Shown here: positions 1 to 14,300 of the stretch, in pieces
How the letters are laid out: each line of letters starts with the position of its first letter
Numbering within the stretch: position 1 is the stretch's first letter
From: Tubiluchus corallicola
Lineage: Eukaryota; Priapulida; Priapulimorpha; Priapulimorphida; Tubiluchidae
Assembly: GCA_030141605.1 (NCBI GenBank)
Contig: JAQGDQ010000041.1
Span: forward strand, 682,001-746,000
Direction: 5' to 3'
DNA: 64,000 nt
The notes under the pieces: generated by a model
What the model was told of the DNA's origin: nothing
Database searches by the model: none
What the model saw: only the letters and a program-made list of their open reading frames with translations
Made by a program: the position numbers and the translations under genes

Positions 1-3000
1 ACTGAGGATTAAAATCCACTCCAGCTATCCAATCAGTATGACCTTGTCCAGACATGATCAATTTGGCTGTTGAAAGTGACCACAATCTCCACTGCTTATC
101 GTCACTCACACTAGCTAATATTTCTTGAGCTGGATGTAGTACTAATCTACAATTGAAAAAATATCATTCATTCACAATGTTAACTCACTTTGTCATTAGA
201 AACAAGCTAAGTATCTAGGCATACTTATGCCTTTACTCTGTTAAACAATTTTAAACAACCTTTTTGTTTATGCATACAATTTACCAACATTCAACTTTAA
301 ATTTGAAAAAAAAGATCTAATACTAACATACCCGCTAACAGCCATTGAATGAGCTTCAATAGTAGTCTTCAATTTAAAAACATATTTCTCATCCAGTTTT
401 GGGCCAGGTTTTACATCCTTATGAAGATATGGGTTTGCTCCTACATCACTGGGAAAATCAATTTCCTACAAAGTAGGTATTTTACATTTTTAACATTACG
501 CTAATTTGACTTTATTGTTTGTTTAATGAAATACGCATGGCTCATTCTGAACAAGAGAATACATGTGCTTCACAGCAGGAAATGCATCATTAGTAGCATG
601 TACTGCACTTATACTAGCCACGTATTGTACTTTCAAGCTACAAGCTGTTTGGGTGCTCAGCGATAAAAAGTAAGTTACAGCAAAATGAACAGATTTATCG
701 GTAAGTTTCCCACGAAATGTAGCTAGCTGGTCCTATTATACACTGCATCAAAGGGACTATCCAATCAACGGTAGTTCAAACCTATGCCTTCTTGTTCTCC
801 CAAAGTATGAAGATTTGCATAACAACGAGTAAAACCATGTACATGTTGTTTCCAGTTCTTCCTGATGACTCCCATTCAAAAAGTAAACCACAAGTGAGAA
901 ACAGTTAGATGAGGTACTTTAGTTTACACTGAATTGTCAAAAATAGTGAAGCCTTTGGAGCACTAACCATGCAGACATAGATCAGCAGATACCATAACAC
1001 CATTAATAGATGAGTTTGCCAAAAAGTGGAAAAGTTACTACCATCTCAGCTGAGCACTCTTAACACAATGGCCAAAGTAATTTACCTATACAATGAGAAC
1101 AAAGTCATTTTTCAAAAGTAAATCAATTACCTGTACAGGAACTGCTTCTTGCTTTGTTAGAGTAACAGTTTCAGCACTTTTTCGTGCAACAGGTTCCACT
1201 TGAACAGGTTTTTCAGGAACACCTAAATCATGTAAAAATATTATTATATATTACAACAAAAATATATTAATGAACAGTCAGGTGTAGCATATGCTTAATG
1301 CCTTTGCAGGCATCTATCAACTTCTTACTTATGATTCTTGCTAGTTATAATTATCATAATCATTATATAGCAAGCTTTGCACCATGATATTATGTATTTG
1401 TATGAGAGTAATTTTTAAGTCAATTTTCAATTTTCAAGCTGTTACCTGTTATATTTTGACAGCAAATATGATTCGTATCAAACACATTCCTTATCACCTT
1501 ACACAATAAATTACACACTCAATTAAAGATTTATCTAACTATGTTAAGAACTGCAAACATTGAAATTCTTTATTTTTCAAAGTTTTTAACATTTTAAATT
1601 GTAAAACTTTTAATTTTTTTGTCAGCATTTGTCAGTTATGAATTTTCAAAGTTTGTACTGTGTAGGCAGTAGTAAAATGACAGGCATCATTTTCGGATAA
1701 TTTTTTGGAACCCGACATTACGTGCAGTGTCAGCGCTTAATATTTTATGGAATTGTGTTAATACCAAGGGAATTGGGTTTGGAATTGGTTTTTGACTTTT
1801 CATGGTGAGAGACAGTATCATAAATCTGTAGCGCAAAAAGTTATTTCCGTGAACAGCACTTTAAGTGGTCTTGCTGAACATTTTACAGTCAGATAATAAC
1901 ACATATTAAACTCAGAAGTTTAGGAGGGATATGAATTGGCACAGGTATATGTGGCTGGGAGTCAGAGGGAATTGGCTGCCTTCTCAGGGCAAAGGAATTA
2001 TATATTTTCAGGACAAAAGCCTGATATTTTCAAGCTATAAAATTCTATTTTAAAATTTCAAAATTATAGGATTTCAGTATTCAAAAGTTGCTTACACACT
2101 GCACAACCTCTTATTACTGGCTGCAATTAAAGTGTTTCCTGTGTGGCAAGTTGCTTTTAACTTTTATTGATTTTAATAATAATACCTACTATGAAATTTA
2201 GTTTACTAAATTTCATAAATCGTTTATACACTTTTTAATTGGCACATGCTCATCAATGTACTGATAAGGTTACAGAGTTGTTTGCAAAAAGGAAACATAG
2301 ACCTATCAAGTTATTATTTCCTCACACTTTGTACATTTTATTTTTTTGACAGCTTTGTTAATCAACATCCTATATAATTAAATGGGTTATTAATAAATTG
2401 CACTTATTTGGAAATCACATATTTCGGAGACTAAGGCTACTTAGAAAATTCCTTCTGCACCTTTTCTGAAACTTCCTTCGTACGCCTATGTGAATTGGTA
2501 ATCTATCATCATGTTGCCTGTATTGTAATGACAGCCATCAATTTTAGTAATTTGCTTTATTTGAAAGAAAAATAACTAACCTATACCAACAGGTTTGGCT
2601 CCGTGAACAGTAACTTGTATGCCCGTTACTTGCTCTACGACTTTATTCAACTCCATCTGTAATTCTGTTTTCTCTCTCATGGCAGACTCGTAACGTTTCT
2701 GCAGTTCTTTTAATGACGGCTCATAAGCATCACACTGCTTTTGCAGCCTAAAGAATAACAGCCTACTTAAGAAAGATGAGAAAAAGGTTTAACAATTCAG
2801 CAGCACAAACACAACTAACCTGATGTGAACGTTTTGAAAATGTTAAACACAATTTTCATTTGCAAAATCCAAAATTCTTACCGTGGTGTCACCACTTGCA
2901 ATAACTAGCTTACTACCCCTAAACGACCAACTAAATTGTTAGCAAAACGGTGCTTTTAGTTAACAGTTTGAAGTTTAACTATGCCTTCACTCGTTATAGT

Positions 3001-6000
3001 TTTCTACATTTGCATGGTTTCAACTGCATTCACGTAAAACCATACATTACATTAGTACTTACTTCCACATTATTGTAAATAATTTACTTGTTGCAAATAT
3101 TTTACGCAAGGTGTAGGGCTTGTGTTGTTATGTAATATATACGCTTTGACTAAAATGATATGTGCATACTTTTCTTACTTTTTAGATAAATTAATCAAAT
3201 GTAACTTTCAGTTTTTGTTCTCATCTGTCGCAAATAGTCAACCACAGTGCTTTACATCACAGCTGTGCCGTTTCAGTTGAACTCCAGCCAGTCATTTCTA
3301 CAGTTGACCTAGCCGGTAAAAAACCCCATTTTTGTCGTGCCAGCCGCTCAGTTATGGGAGTCGAGCTAGCTGACATTTTTGCCGGTTGCAAAGATTTTCA
3401 CTATTATGATAATCACGTGACGTTGCAAATCACTGGTTGAAATATGGCAAAAGCATTGCGGATTTGCGGTCAGATTGTACGTGTGCTGGTAGAGATACTA
3501 AACTTTAGAAATTTTTGAACGAAACGAGAAAGCATCATGGTTAATTCAAAATTAAATACACGTATGGGATCATTTTGGTGTTTTGGTATTGATTCGTCGG
3601 TAATCAAGAGAAGCCTGCCCAATTGTTGATTTAAATTATATTTGCAATAAATCCACTGGCTGCTTTTTTATAATAATAAAAAATTGATCTATAATGCTTT
3701 TTATTACATTTTTTTATACATCAGCATAATTAAATTTCCCCACAATTTAATAGTTAACTAACAATTTACCATTTATTTAGTTAACAACAATTTGTAGCTT
3801 TAGCTGACTCAGCTGATTTTTTCTTTAAGCCAACTCAGCTAAAAAGGCAGTCAACCTCAGCTGAGCTACTTGATTTACTGAGTCAGCTGATGTAGTAGCA
3901 ACTGACTCAGCTTCAACCTCTATTTATCATAACCATTTTTACAAGGCCTAAGACTATATTGAAATTAAAATAACCGTAACCTTGCAGTTAAAGTAAATTT
4001 GCTCTTATCATCAAAACATGTACAACTACAAAAAATCAGCACCTTTGCATTTCAACAGTTAGTTTCTCTTTCTCTTGTTCAAGACGCTTATGATGCATAC
4101 GATGATAATCTCTCTCCTTTCTTAGCTTAATACATTCTTCTTGAGCTTTTCTAAAAAATAACACAGTTATTTATCGATTACACAAGTTTAAGAATATCTT
4201 ATAAAAGTAGAATTGTTAGCAATAAAATTTCTATAGTATTCTGCTATAGAAATAATACAAGTGAAAAATTACTTTGCTCATTAGTAACTAATTATAATTG
4301 TTAGTATGACAGCATTAAGGAAGTGTGTTAGTGGTGTGTTGTTAGCCATTCTCTTCCTCAGAAAACATTGACCAAATTACAGTCAAATAAAAAACAATCT
4401 TGAGAATAAGCAAGAGTAAAAACTTAGCAATAAATATTGGCCAAAAGGATCCTTAACTCAGCAACATCAATATTTTACCTGAGTTGATCATTGCAAGAAA
4501 AACAAACAGCTGATGGAAGTCTGCATGACCACTGGCAATATTGTTAAAATATTTAATTCCACAAGTGATATATGTTCATTGATCCAACTTTAATACATTT
4601 AGCATAAAAAACGAAATAAATATAAACAATTTTGGGCAGCAAACAATAACATACTGGCAAGCTAACTGTTGTTGCTGACGATGACGATTTACTTGAACAA
4701 GCTCATCCTGTAAGAGTTCCATTTGCACATAGCCATTGGGGACAAAGTCCAAGTCTGCAGGTCGGATTATTCCATTGTATTTCAACTCATACCTGTCAAA
4801 AAATATACTTTGTACACAAAATTTTATGTAGATTGGAAAATACTGCTAATGAATATTGAAAGCATGAGCTTCCTGTGGATATTCTGGATGCAATACAAGT
4901 AGTAAAAATAGACTTCTACAAAAATTAAAAAAGTTTAAATAATATTGTTAATTTTTGCATAATAATGTTTAGTTTTGCAAAAAACTAGGGCTTTTTGCAC
5001 TCTTAATATGACACCAAAATAATTTAGCTTGTACATAACCACTCATGCTGGAAGGCATTCAAAGTTTTATTCATATTGACTCTTTTCAAGAAGTTACGAA
5101 TAAAATCTTCCACCACTTCTGGTTGTTTGGCAGCATGCCTTGCCTCTAGCTAAAAAATAAAAAATAAAAAGTAATAAGTTGATTTTATTAATGTGTGAAA
5201 CATTTAGCAAAATCAGAAAGTAGTAAGTAAATAATAAACAAGAAAGAAATAGCAGAATCTACCTGAAATATTAATGCACAAGTAACTACTTTACCTTTAT
5301 ACTATTTTCACAGTTTACGGGAATTTACACTGTGTAGTCTAAATGCAGAATTCTGTATTACTATTCAAACCGCAGAGCCAAGTAACAGAAAATGTGAAGT
5401 ACAATATAAAATTATTTGAGCAACATAATCAGAGTAGCGCCAATACCAACTGAGAATCTAGACTAGAAGAAAGCTGATGCGGTGAGTCTATTTGCTTCTC
5501 TTTCATTCTAATTAAAAGCAATAAACTGTAACTATAGCTAAGAATTAAAATGTGGAAAACAGGTCATGTTGTTAGGTAATGGTTTTTAATGCTGTTGTTT
5601 GTAGCCTGGGAGAATTATTATCATCAGATTAACTAACAAATTTCTGGAGTTTCTGAGCTTAATTCCTCTAATAAATGAGATGTGCAGTGAGAAAATTCAT
5701 TGAATAGCTCTTACTAGCCTATAGTACACTTAAAATTAGGCTAGTGAAGTCACAAAGATGAAAAGGCTGCAAAGTGAGAATGAAAACAGCTATGAATTAC
5801 TACATATTTTACCAGCTTTGTACAACATTGCAAGAATATATGGATATTGTAAATTAAAATAAACAGTTAAGCAATTTTCATCGTGGCACTTAATTCAACA
5901 GAATTTATAATATATGGATAAAATTATTATTGGTAATTAGAGATTAAAGCATACAAATATTAATAATCGTTAAAATAATTTACTTACGGAAACTAATTCG

Positions 6001-6523
6001 TTGTCAGTCTGACAACCAACACTGATTTTTTCTTCTTCAAGGTCAAATGGATCTGAAAAAGAAACATTTTTATTACAAAGATTGAGGAACAAAACATCTT
6101 TAATTGGGATCAAAATTTAAATGAAAAATATGCTTAGTCAAAGCAAGTTTGGTTCAGAAATTCTGCACACTATAAGATAAAACAATAAAACAGCTGAAAG
6201 ATTGCATAACTAGATTATAAAAACAAAAGTTTTTCAAACATGTACTATCCTGCAGAATTTACATTACATTTGAATGGTGCTGCATTGATATCTTTGAGTC
6301 TTTCGACGCAGTCACTAACAAGTTTACTAGTTTACTAAAAGTTCCTTGCAAAAGCAATGCAAAATTTATATTTATGATGTACATTACCTCCAGCACCATT
6401 AAACTGGCCCCAGTTATCATAGTTTTCTATAATGCTATCATCCCGATCTTCTTTAAAACTGACAACAGAACTTGGTGCTGTAGAACATATCGAAGCATGA
6501 ACTTCTGGTCTACCATCAGCCAT
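1..6523 (-). CDS. SPAG16: SPAG16/PF20 axonemal central-apparatus WD-repeat protein, 5' two thirds, C-terminus beyond the left edge
   Basis: SPAG16 (PF20 in Chlamydomonas) is a structural protein of the ciliary central apparatus. Nine exons join in phase: 6388-6523, 5988-6052, 5040-5149, 4655-4792, 4043-4150, 2581-2747, 1131-1222, 332-465 and 1-146 (partial), giving about 365 residues of a family near 630. The start ATG is at 6523-6521 (MADGRPEV). The exon probably begins at 6557 after a TTTTTACATAG acceptor and so carries some 5' UTR. Order: acidic N-terminus; a PEVVEDFIRNFLKR block; a Gln-rich helix (NRHRQQQQLACQ); a coiled coil with the family hallmark RMHHKRLEQEKEKL in exon 5; a second coiled coil in exon 6; a linker; then the first WD40 blades (HSMAVSG, then ILASVSDDKQWRLWSLS and GHTDWIAGVDFNP) in exons 8-9. 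The RMHHKR block followed by WD40 repeats makes the identification firm. The remaining WD repeats lie outside the window. The exon 3 donor is a weak GTTATG but keeps frame. Confidence 0.95.
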
Positions 6524-9128
6524 TCTTGTAATTATGTTACCAGTCACATTTATATTTCTATGTAAAAATAGAGATTTTTGTGAAAATCTAATTAGGAAAT
6601 AAAAATTCAAGCACAAACCTGTCAAGTAAAGCATACATGAGGATTTCCATTTACAACTAAAAGAACGTCAAAATCTTATGTTTTCAAATTAATTTCATTT
6701 ATTTTTTTAATTTGTTTATGAATTTTGTTTGTTGATGCATTATTTAAATTGTTTAGCTTCCTCAGCAGTATGAAGCACTCCTTAAGTGTCTTTGGCTGCA
6801 CTCGGGAGAGTTTCATAAAATTTGTTAAAGCTGAGTCGAAGAGTCAGAATAATTTTGATTGCACATGTGACATAATATAATTTGTTAAACAGTTACCATC
6901 TAAGAGAACAAAAAATTATTAAAAACTGCAAGGAAATTGAGAGTTATAATATTTCTCCTAGGTTGAGTGGCCGAGTATAATTTTCGGACTGTAACCAAGC
7001 AATCTTGAGGAATGCAGCACCTACCACCACCAAGGCATATACTCTGCATGTTACTCATTGTTTGTGTGTTACATCCTTATACTGCTATTGTTGTAAATGT
7101 AAGTTGCTAAATAACAGTTAGTGCTAATGTGGTCTGTTAAATGAGCAAAAGTAAATAAATGCTGTCTTTTTAAATGGTGTCTTTAGTTCCAAAGCATAAA
7201 CTTTTTATTTATTTGTGGCATTAAACTACTAAATTTATGTGGTTCATTACTGGATTGAAATACTTTCTTGTTAGCTACCCATAAAACATTTTATTATACA
7301 GAAAATTTGGTAATCCCGAATCCGAAACTATTCACCTCCACAATCCCTCCCCCAAACTGGCTATCTTACAGGTATCAAGGAAAATTACTTCCACAAGGTG
7401 GTCACCCTATATGCACCTTTTTTATGTGTTCCACAGACCTGGACTGGCCTTTAAACCCATGCCTTCAGATGTACTTTTGAGATTTACGGCCTTTTGACCT
7501 TTTTCACAACTGACTTCTTTTCATGGGTTAACAAAAAAATTCTGAAAGTATTTAAGCATGTTTACCCATGCTGGAAATTACAACGCATGGGGTATGGCAC
7601 AAGATTTTGTATTTACCGCTTAGTATAAAGTTATTTTACAAAGATCATTTAAATTATTTTTAGCATAAAGTCTTTTGCTATAAAAACCTATGAAAAAAAG
7701 CAGATGCAACTTTAAAATAATTTGATTAGCATTCGTGTTTTATTCTCACAAAGCACTTGTATAAGTTCTTTGACAACAATATGCACTACTACAGGCCACT
7801 CCTTAGTGTCTTTAGTTCTACTTGGCAAAGTTTGGGTCGTATGTTATAAAGAGAAATCATGAAGCAACATGTTTTACTCCAGTTAATGATATATAGGGAG
7901 AAGAATAACTGGTCGAATACATGCTGTTATTTTTCAGTTGAACCTAGATGCAATACGTCTCCAAGGCACAACACCAACGATTTTCTGCTCCCTCGTGGTC
8001 GCACGGGTGCATATCGCATAAAAACATACATAAATCTCGATTAAATAAAGACAAATTAGTAAAAGACCATTTTAACTCAAGAAAAACTCTAACCAATACT
8101 CCAAAACAGAAAATTTCAAGTTATTCCAGGTCCTTCGGGTGCTCGGCCAATCCGTCGGCGCGCTAGAACCAGTTGCTACGATAAACAAAGTAATTTGTGT
8201 CATCTGTTGGCAAGAAAAGTCATCAACGCTTATATCGGTAGCACAGATTTAGATGTGACTTTTCAGAGCTCTTTTCCATTCTGACATTTTGTCATTTTTG
8301 TATGTAGTATTCGGTCGAAATTCAAATCTATGCTATATTTTTTGCTATCAGCTTTATTTCATACACTCATCCGTATTAATTATTAGATTGTATTTCTTAA
8401 TTATTGCCTTGTTTGCTGGTCTATTTTTATCAGGTATTAACAGATTTCTGAGAATCATCATTTTTTGTAGTCAGTTTTTTGTATAATGGGCTAAATTCCA
8501 GATCTATTTTATTCCCCAATACAGTGTTGTTTTTACTAGATTTAATATGGTCCCAGATTAAAATGATTTAATAAAATCATTTTCTTTGTGGTTTTTCCAG
8601 GTTTCCCAGTTAGCTGCTTAATAGAATAAAATGTTGTTAGTACTCGTATACTTTTAATTTAATCTTAATAGCATATTGTCTAACCTTGCCTTCACTCGCA
8701 ATGCAGTTAATATAAGATAACATGAATTTATTTTCCCATGCACGATCCTCGATTGACTATCAGATTCTCAAAGTTGTTTTTTATATTTATCCAGTTTCCC
8801 AGATACTATTATACTTATGGACTTCTTTTTTCTCCTTTTTAAGTTTTTCTTTTAATTCAGGTAGTTTCATTTTGTTTTTAGTAAAATTATGTCTTACATA
8901 CTGTGTTTTCTCAACGAATTTAAGTCATTCGCTTTAGTGTTTTCATTGCCGATCTATAATTTCTATTAAATTTTACTTTTTAACAGTCGCAAACTGTGAC
9001 ATACGCAAGAATTCGATTGCGCGGTTCGAGTTATACGTAGTTTTTTGAAATTTATAAAACTTTTGAAAAAGCATACTCTTTAGAAACCGTTTATTATTAT
9101 TTTTTTGTTCTTAAGATAAAAAGAATTA

Positions 9129-9290
9129 ACTAACCGATAATGTAATAAAAAGAACTAACGCATAATGTAAGACCCCAAAAGCATAATGTGATAACCCAAA
9201 GTTTAAACTATACTGTAACACCACAAAACCGTATAATGTAATAACAAAAATTTTAACCGAAAATGTAATCACATAAAGTAATAACTAGCT
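9129..9290. repeat. Degenerate tandem repeat around ATAATGTAATAAC
   Basis: About five diverged units of 25-35 bases share a core like cgataatgtaataa (seen near 9135, 9165, 9185, 9225 and 9255), separated by aaaaactaac-like linkers. It is a decayed minisatellite with no coding potential. Confidence 0.6.
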
Positions 9291-9605
9291 GAATTAATAT
9301 TGCGTGGTTATAAGTGCTTTGGAAATACGTGGGAATGGCGCGTTTCTTTACCCTGTTTGGAAGGGTGACAGTGTTCATTCCTAATGCTCATGCATCAGCT
9401 ACTGCTTGGGACTATAGGCAGCTGCTTAAATTTATTCCTTTGTAAAATATACAATTTTATAAAAGTAGGAAGCTTTTAAGCTCACCCTCTAATTATATCA
9501 TTAAAGCACTTACGCTATAATATACAGGCAGCACTGCTAGACCGGAATGGTTGTGAATTTAATCGTAATCATGTTTTTTTGTACTTTGCAACAATGATAT
9601 AATGT

Positions 9606-9705
9606 GTTGAAGTAGCCCTTTGTCCGTGGTGGTCCTTTGACTAGTAATCTTTTGTCTGGTGGTTCCTTGACCTGCAGTCTTTTGTCCTTTAACTGCCCAT
9701 CGTAC
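9606..9705. repeat. Short minisatellite, about three 30-40 base units
   Basis: Three imperfect copies of a unit of the form cttttgtc-ggtggt-ccttgac occur in a row (near 9617, 9650 and 9680). The stretch is richer in G and T than its surroundings. I see no coding function. Confidence 0.5.
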
Positions 9706-11387
9706 CACAGCTGCGTAGAATCAATGCAACTTTGATAGTAAAAACTACCGTAGGAAGACTATGCATAATCTATGCACCAAAAATCTTCTTGTTATAAGGT
9801 AGATTACACCTCTTGTTATAAGGTTATAAGGTAGAAAAAAAGGTTGACAGTCATAGTAGAAAGGAAGTGATAAACGCTGCGTTATTTCTGCGTAGCCTTT
9901 TCTGTATATGGTAGTACAGTATGTGTTAAGTTGATTTTTGTGTATGGTAGATTTAACGTAGTATTTTAGTGTACTTCTACGGTAGAAATAACGTAGCATT
10001 AACCGTTTCCTCCCCTTTTGTCTCTACCTTAGGTGGAATTTAGAAAATTGACTCTTATGAAGAGAGCATGATCACAGGAACTTCTACTGCTGACTGCTCT
10101 GCACACTTCTACAAACTGTTTTTACCGTATCTTGGTCACATTTTATGTAAGTTTATTGCCGTGCAAATAATGAAATTGAGTGAGGAAAAATATATAGTTC
10201 GTTCATTTTTTCTATCTGCAGGCATGCGGACGCATCAATAGTTAAATGGTAAAAAGGATTAATATAATAGCTGGCCAAATGTATCAAGATTATCATATAA
10301 ACTATTCTTCCAAAATCAGTAAATTTTTCTCTGTGAAATTAGACTGCATAGAGAATTTCTAGATATGCATGTTTTTTCTTTTTTTTGCTGGCTAGTAAAA
10401 TGCTAGTGTAAAGTTGGCAGATCAAACCAATTTGCAAAGTAGACGTCATTAAGAAGTTCAAATTAACTTAATTTTTTGATGAATTCGTGCGATTTTATGC
10501 ACTACACGTCGTCTTCTGAGTCTATGCGGTCGTGAAGAAACAGTTGAAAAAAATCAGTCAACTAGCTATTGGAATTTCAGTTTTATCTTGACAACTACTT
10601 CCGTACAAAGTCTGAGTGAAAATTCTACAGGCATTATATTCAGTTTACGCCTATAGTTATTGATTAAGAAAAGAAATAAATCCACGCTTCGGAAATCGGA
10701 TGCTGCATTTCGCTCCTGTTTCTAAGTAAATAGTTCCGTTCAAAACTAGAATTATATGCCATCATGTGGAGCTATTGTCTAGGGCTTTAGGCTGAAACTG
10801 CATACTATATATTTATACGATACCAGTATTCTTGAAAATTTTATTATCGGCAACAATGTTTGCAACAATTATTACAAGTATGCCTCAAAATTAGCAAAGA
10901 ATCTTAACATTACATACAAAATCTAAATACTTTCACTTAATATCTCAATCCTTCAAATAAGCAAGAAAAAATAAACTAAATCCGTTTAATTAAGTTCAAA
11001 ATAATAATGTTAATTTATTATCACTCCAGTAACTGCAATATTCACACAATTAAACTTTCATCGTTCCATATAAGTACATCAAGGTATTGTAAGGAAGTGT
11101 AAAAGTTATAAAAGCACTTCATGATGGTGATATATTTCCATTTCATAATGTCAGTATTATAGTAATGCCAGTGTCTATAGACGTGATGCTGTTATAGCCT
11201 GCATTTTTCTTAGGAAAGTGTACAATCTCTCACAATAACGTTTCAGGCTTATTAGTGCACCCTAATACAAGCAGAATTTATGCTACCTTATCACTTATTA
11301 CATGTATCACTCTTAGCAAAGCTTTACTTTTTGCTAATAAATATTATTAAAAGTAGTATATTGATAGCAAAGTGAATTAGACACACA

Positions 11388-14300
11388 TCAAGGAGCAGGA
11401 GGCACAGCTTCTTCGTCATCTACTGGTACAGGAACATCTAAATTGTCGATTCTGTACTGCGTCATGGCCTCTTCCTCTGAAAAGGAAACACGGGATGAGT
11501 CATTCTTTGATTTGTTATAAATACAAACTTATGAGAAGAGTTACAGGCTATTTACAGAAAATTTTCTGGTGGTGAAGAAGTGAAAAATACGAAATATTAT
11601 TTAAACACACCATTTTAATTTCAAGATTATTTATCAATTAACCCTAGTGAAAGAATGAACCATTAATTGACCAAAAAGAAGAAAATGCCAAAAATCTAGG
11701 AGTAAAGGCGCCATTCAGACTAATGAGTTCTCTGCTTGTACTTGAATCAGCCAGGGATTCTGGGACTCTTTGAATGACAAGCCGAACATCCTTGACCACT
11801 AAATTTAACAGCCTGCTGACAACAGAGAGAGCGAGAACAAGTGAACAATAAGAGGTTTGTACTCCCCTTTCACATTGCATAGTTTGTTACTTTTAAAGTA
11901 ATTAATAGTTTGGTCTGATAATATCCCTTACAGACCCAAACATTGTTGAAAAGGCATTTCATAACTTAGCCTTTATAGAAAGTTTATATTTTTATTTATT
12001 AAAGCCCTATTTGACAGCTAGAATAATTGTAAAGTACTCGTTTTAATACGTGTAGGATTTTTTTTATCAGCCAATGTCTATTGAATAACTGTGTAAATGT
12101 TATCAGGTTATAATTTCACCATAAAATTACGTTCATTTCACAGTGGAATGTTACATTTACCACATGTTAGCTTTATATTACATAAATGTAATTAGATCTA
12201 GTCACTATAAAATGTAGGGAAAAATTAAGTGCAGTTTACTCACCAGTGTTATAATAAGAATAAACTCGAGCTGGACTATCTTTTAAGTTATCTACAATAA
12301 ATACTCTATTTGCATGCACTCTTGCGCAGGCGTCTCCATCATTAGGAATCTGCAAATTAAGTAAATAGTTAAATAGTAAACAGTAAAAACTTAGTGAAAA
12401 GGCACTGCCATATTACTGACTATCTATGACAAAACTTTATATTTCAGTCATGCTATTTACTAAAATCATCAGTAAAGCCTTGTACTCAGTAACTACAGTA
12501 ACTAGCTGGAAAAATGCTGGTATTAGCTTCATGAAGTGTTCCTATGTTTTCCTTTTTCCTTCCAATTTTCTGACTCGTTTACCCAAGTTTCATTCTGGAA
12601 ATCTGTCAAACATACCTGATTATAATAAATATTGACTGCACTGCCTTCGTCAGCAGACTCGACTCTTTGTAAATCTCTTAACCGCGTCAAATCGTTGAGC
12701 TGATCTTCATCAACTTTAAAGCCAGACGGCAACTGAATTTCTGCCACAGACATACCACTTGGACCATCATTCAGATATCTATGAAAAAGATTCAGTTACG
12801 TGAAAACGGTTGTAAGTAGAACAACTAAACTTTAAAAAACAATAAGGAATAAAACTTTAATGTAATCAGCTCTCTATAAAGAACAAAACAATAACTAACC
12901 TATAGTATCTTGAAAGAGTACAATAAATAAAAAATGTTCACACAATAATTTAACAATAACAGTCCTTACCTGGAACAAATTTCTACAACTATAATATTTT
13001 CATCTGGACTCCACCCTTTTGATGATATATTATACGCTGGTGGTAAATCATCTACAATTTCATTGTATTGCCATGACACCTGCACTAAACTGGTACCAGT
13101 TCCAGAAGCTGTGAAAGAAACTGTTTGCTCGGGACTGCCAACCTAAAGTGAGTGCACAATTGTTAATCCCATGTGTAGCATTCATCTATTAAATCATCAC
13201 TGAATAGAAGTTTTTACACAAAAACTATAGGCAAAAATGTTAGATGATTTCAATTTACTTACCACCCACTCTTGTAGTAAGTCAGCATTTTCTGCATTGA
13301 CAACAAATTTATTATGAATAGGCCCGGCAGTAATATCTATCTCGATGTCTGTGTCTGGTGACTGTGTTTTTTCTCCAAACTCAGACAGAGCTTGTAAACC
13401 AATTATTGTATCCTAGAGAAAATTCAAAAAATCAAATTAGCAGAATTTGTAACTATAAGACTGCATAGACTGCTGTTTTATATTAACACAGGGCACCATA
13501 ATGCATTAATTAAAACAACATACTACTGTTTAACTTACTACAAAATACACCCATAAAAGAGTGTCCATAGAAGGTACAAACTACATTAAAACATCAGGTT
13601 AATTTTGGCTATCTGTATCTTAAAATATACTATCCGCATTGCATATTGAGAAATGTGTGTTAGCTTTCCAGTACACATCTTCTAGTAGACTAAGTAGCCC
13701 ATTCTATTACATAATACATATGCATACCTGTGTTGAAGAAAATCCACCCAAAGAATTCCTCTGGCTAACTAACCATTTCATAACTGGAATAGCGTCCACT
13801 AGATTATCATTGGCTAAGTACGTGAGGAGACCATAAGCAGTCATCTCAATATCCACAGACTTGTGATTGTGGTATAAGTAATAACTAGATGGCTTTTCCT
13901 CTTCTTGTGGGTTCATCCAGTACTTCTTATCATCTGTGTGAAATAAAGTTTAGCGCTAGTATACAAACACGGTAACTTATTTTCGGCCAAGTTGTTTGTG
14001 TTTATTCTTGAGAACTGTTTAAAGCAAAAGCTAATACTTGCCTATCTATGCCCATTTTAATGTCTAGATAGAGAGCATTAATAAAAAGGACTGATGCCCT
14101 CACACAAAGCCACTGTGATTAAAAATTTGTTTTGAGTTTTTGACCTTGTGAACTTGGGCTTCAACCTTTTAAACCAAAAAGCAATTGGTCTTCAGGTCTT
14201 GCTCAGACCTATCCCTGTCAAGTTTGGTTATTATAATTTCACCAGTTTTGATTTCATTATAACAAAGTTGTACAGATAGACACATAGACTCAACTAATAA

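Larger units (their letters stand above)
6558..11387. other. Intergenic spacer between SPAG16 and TEP, no gene supported
   Basis: Both flanking genes are on the minus strand, so this holds the SPAG16 promoter (right of 6558) and the TEP 3' UTR (left of 11388). Open frames here are under 90 residues, low in complexity and match nothing I recognise. A possible TEP poly(A) signal (AATAAA on the minus strand) lies at 11014-11019, about 370 bases after the stop. The stretch holds two degenerate tandem repeats, listed separately; otherwise I see nothing in it. Confidence 0.6.

Noticed and set aside
9129-9290. Spaced repeats resembling a CRISPR array
   Set aside because: Units are irregular and diverged, there are no cas genes, and the surrounding genome is clearly animal.
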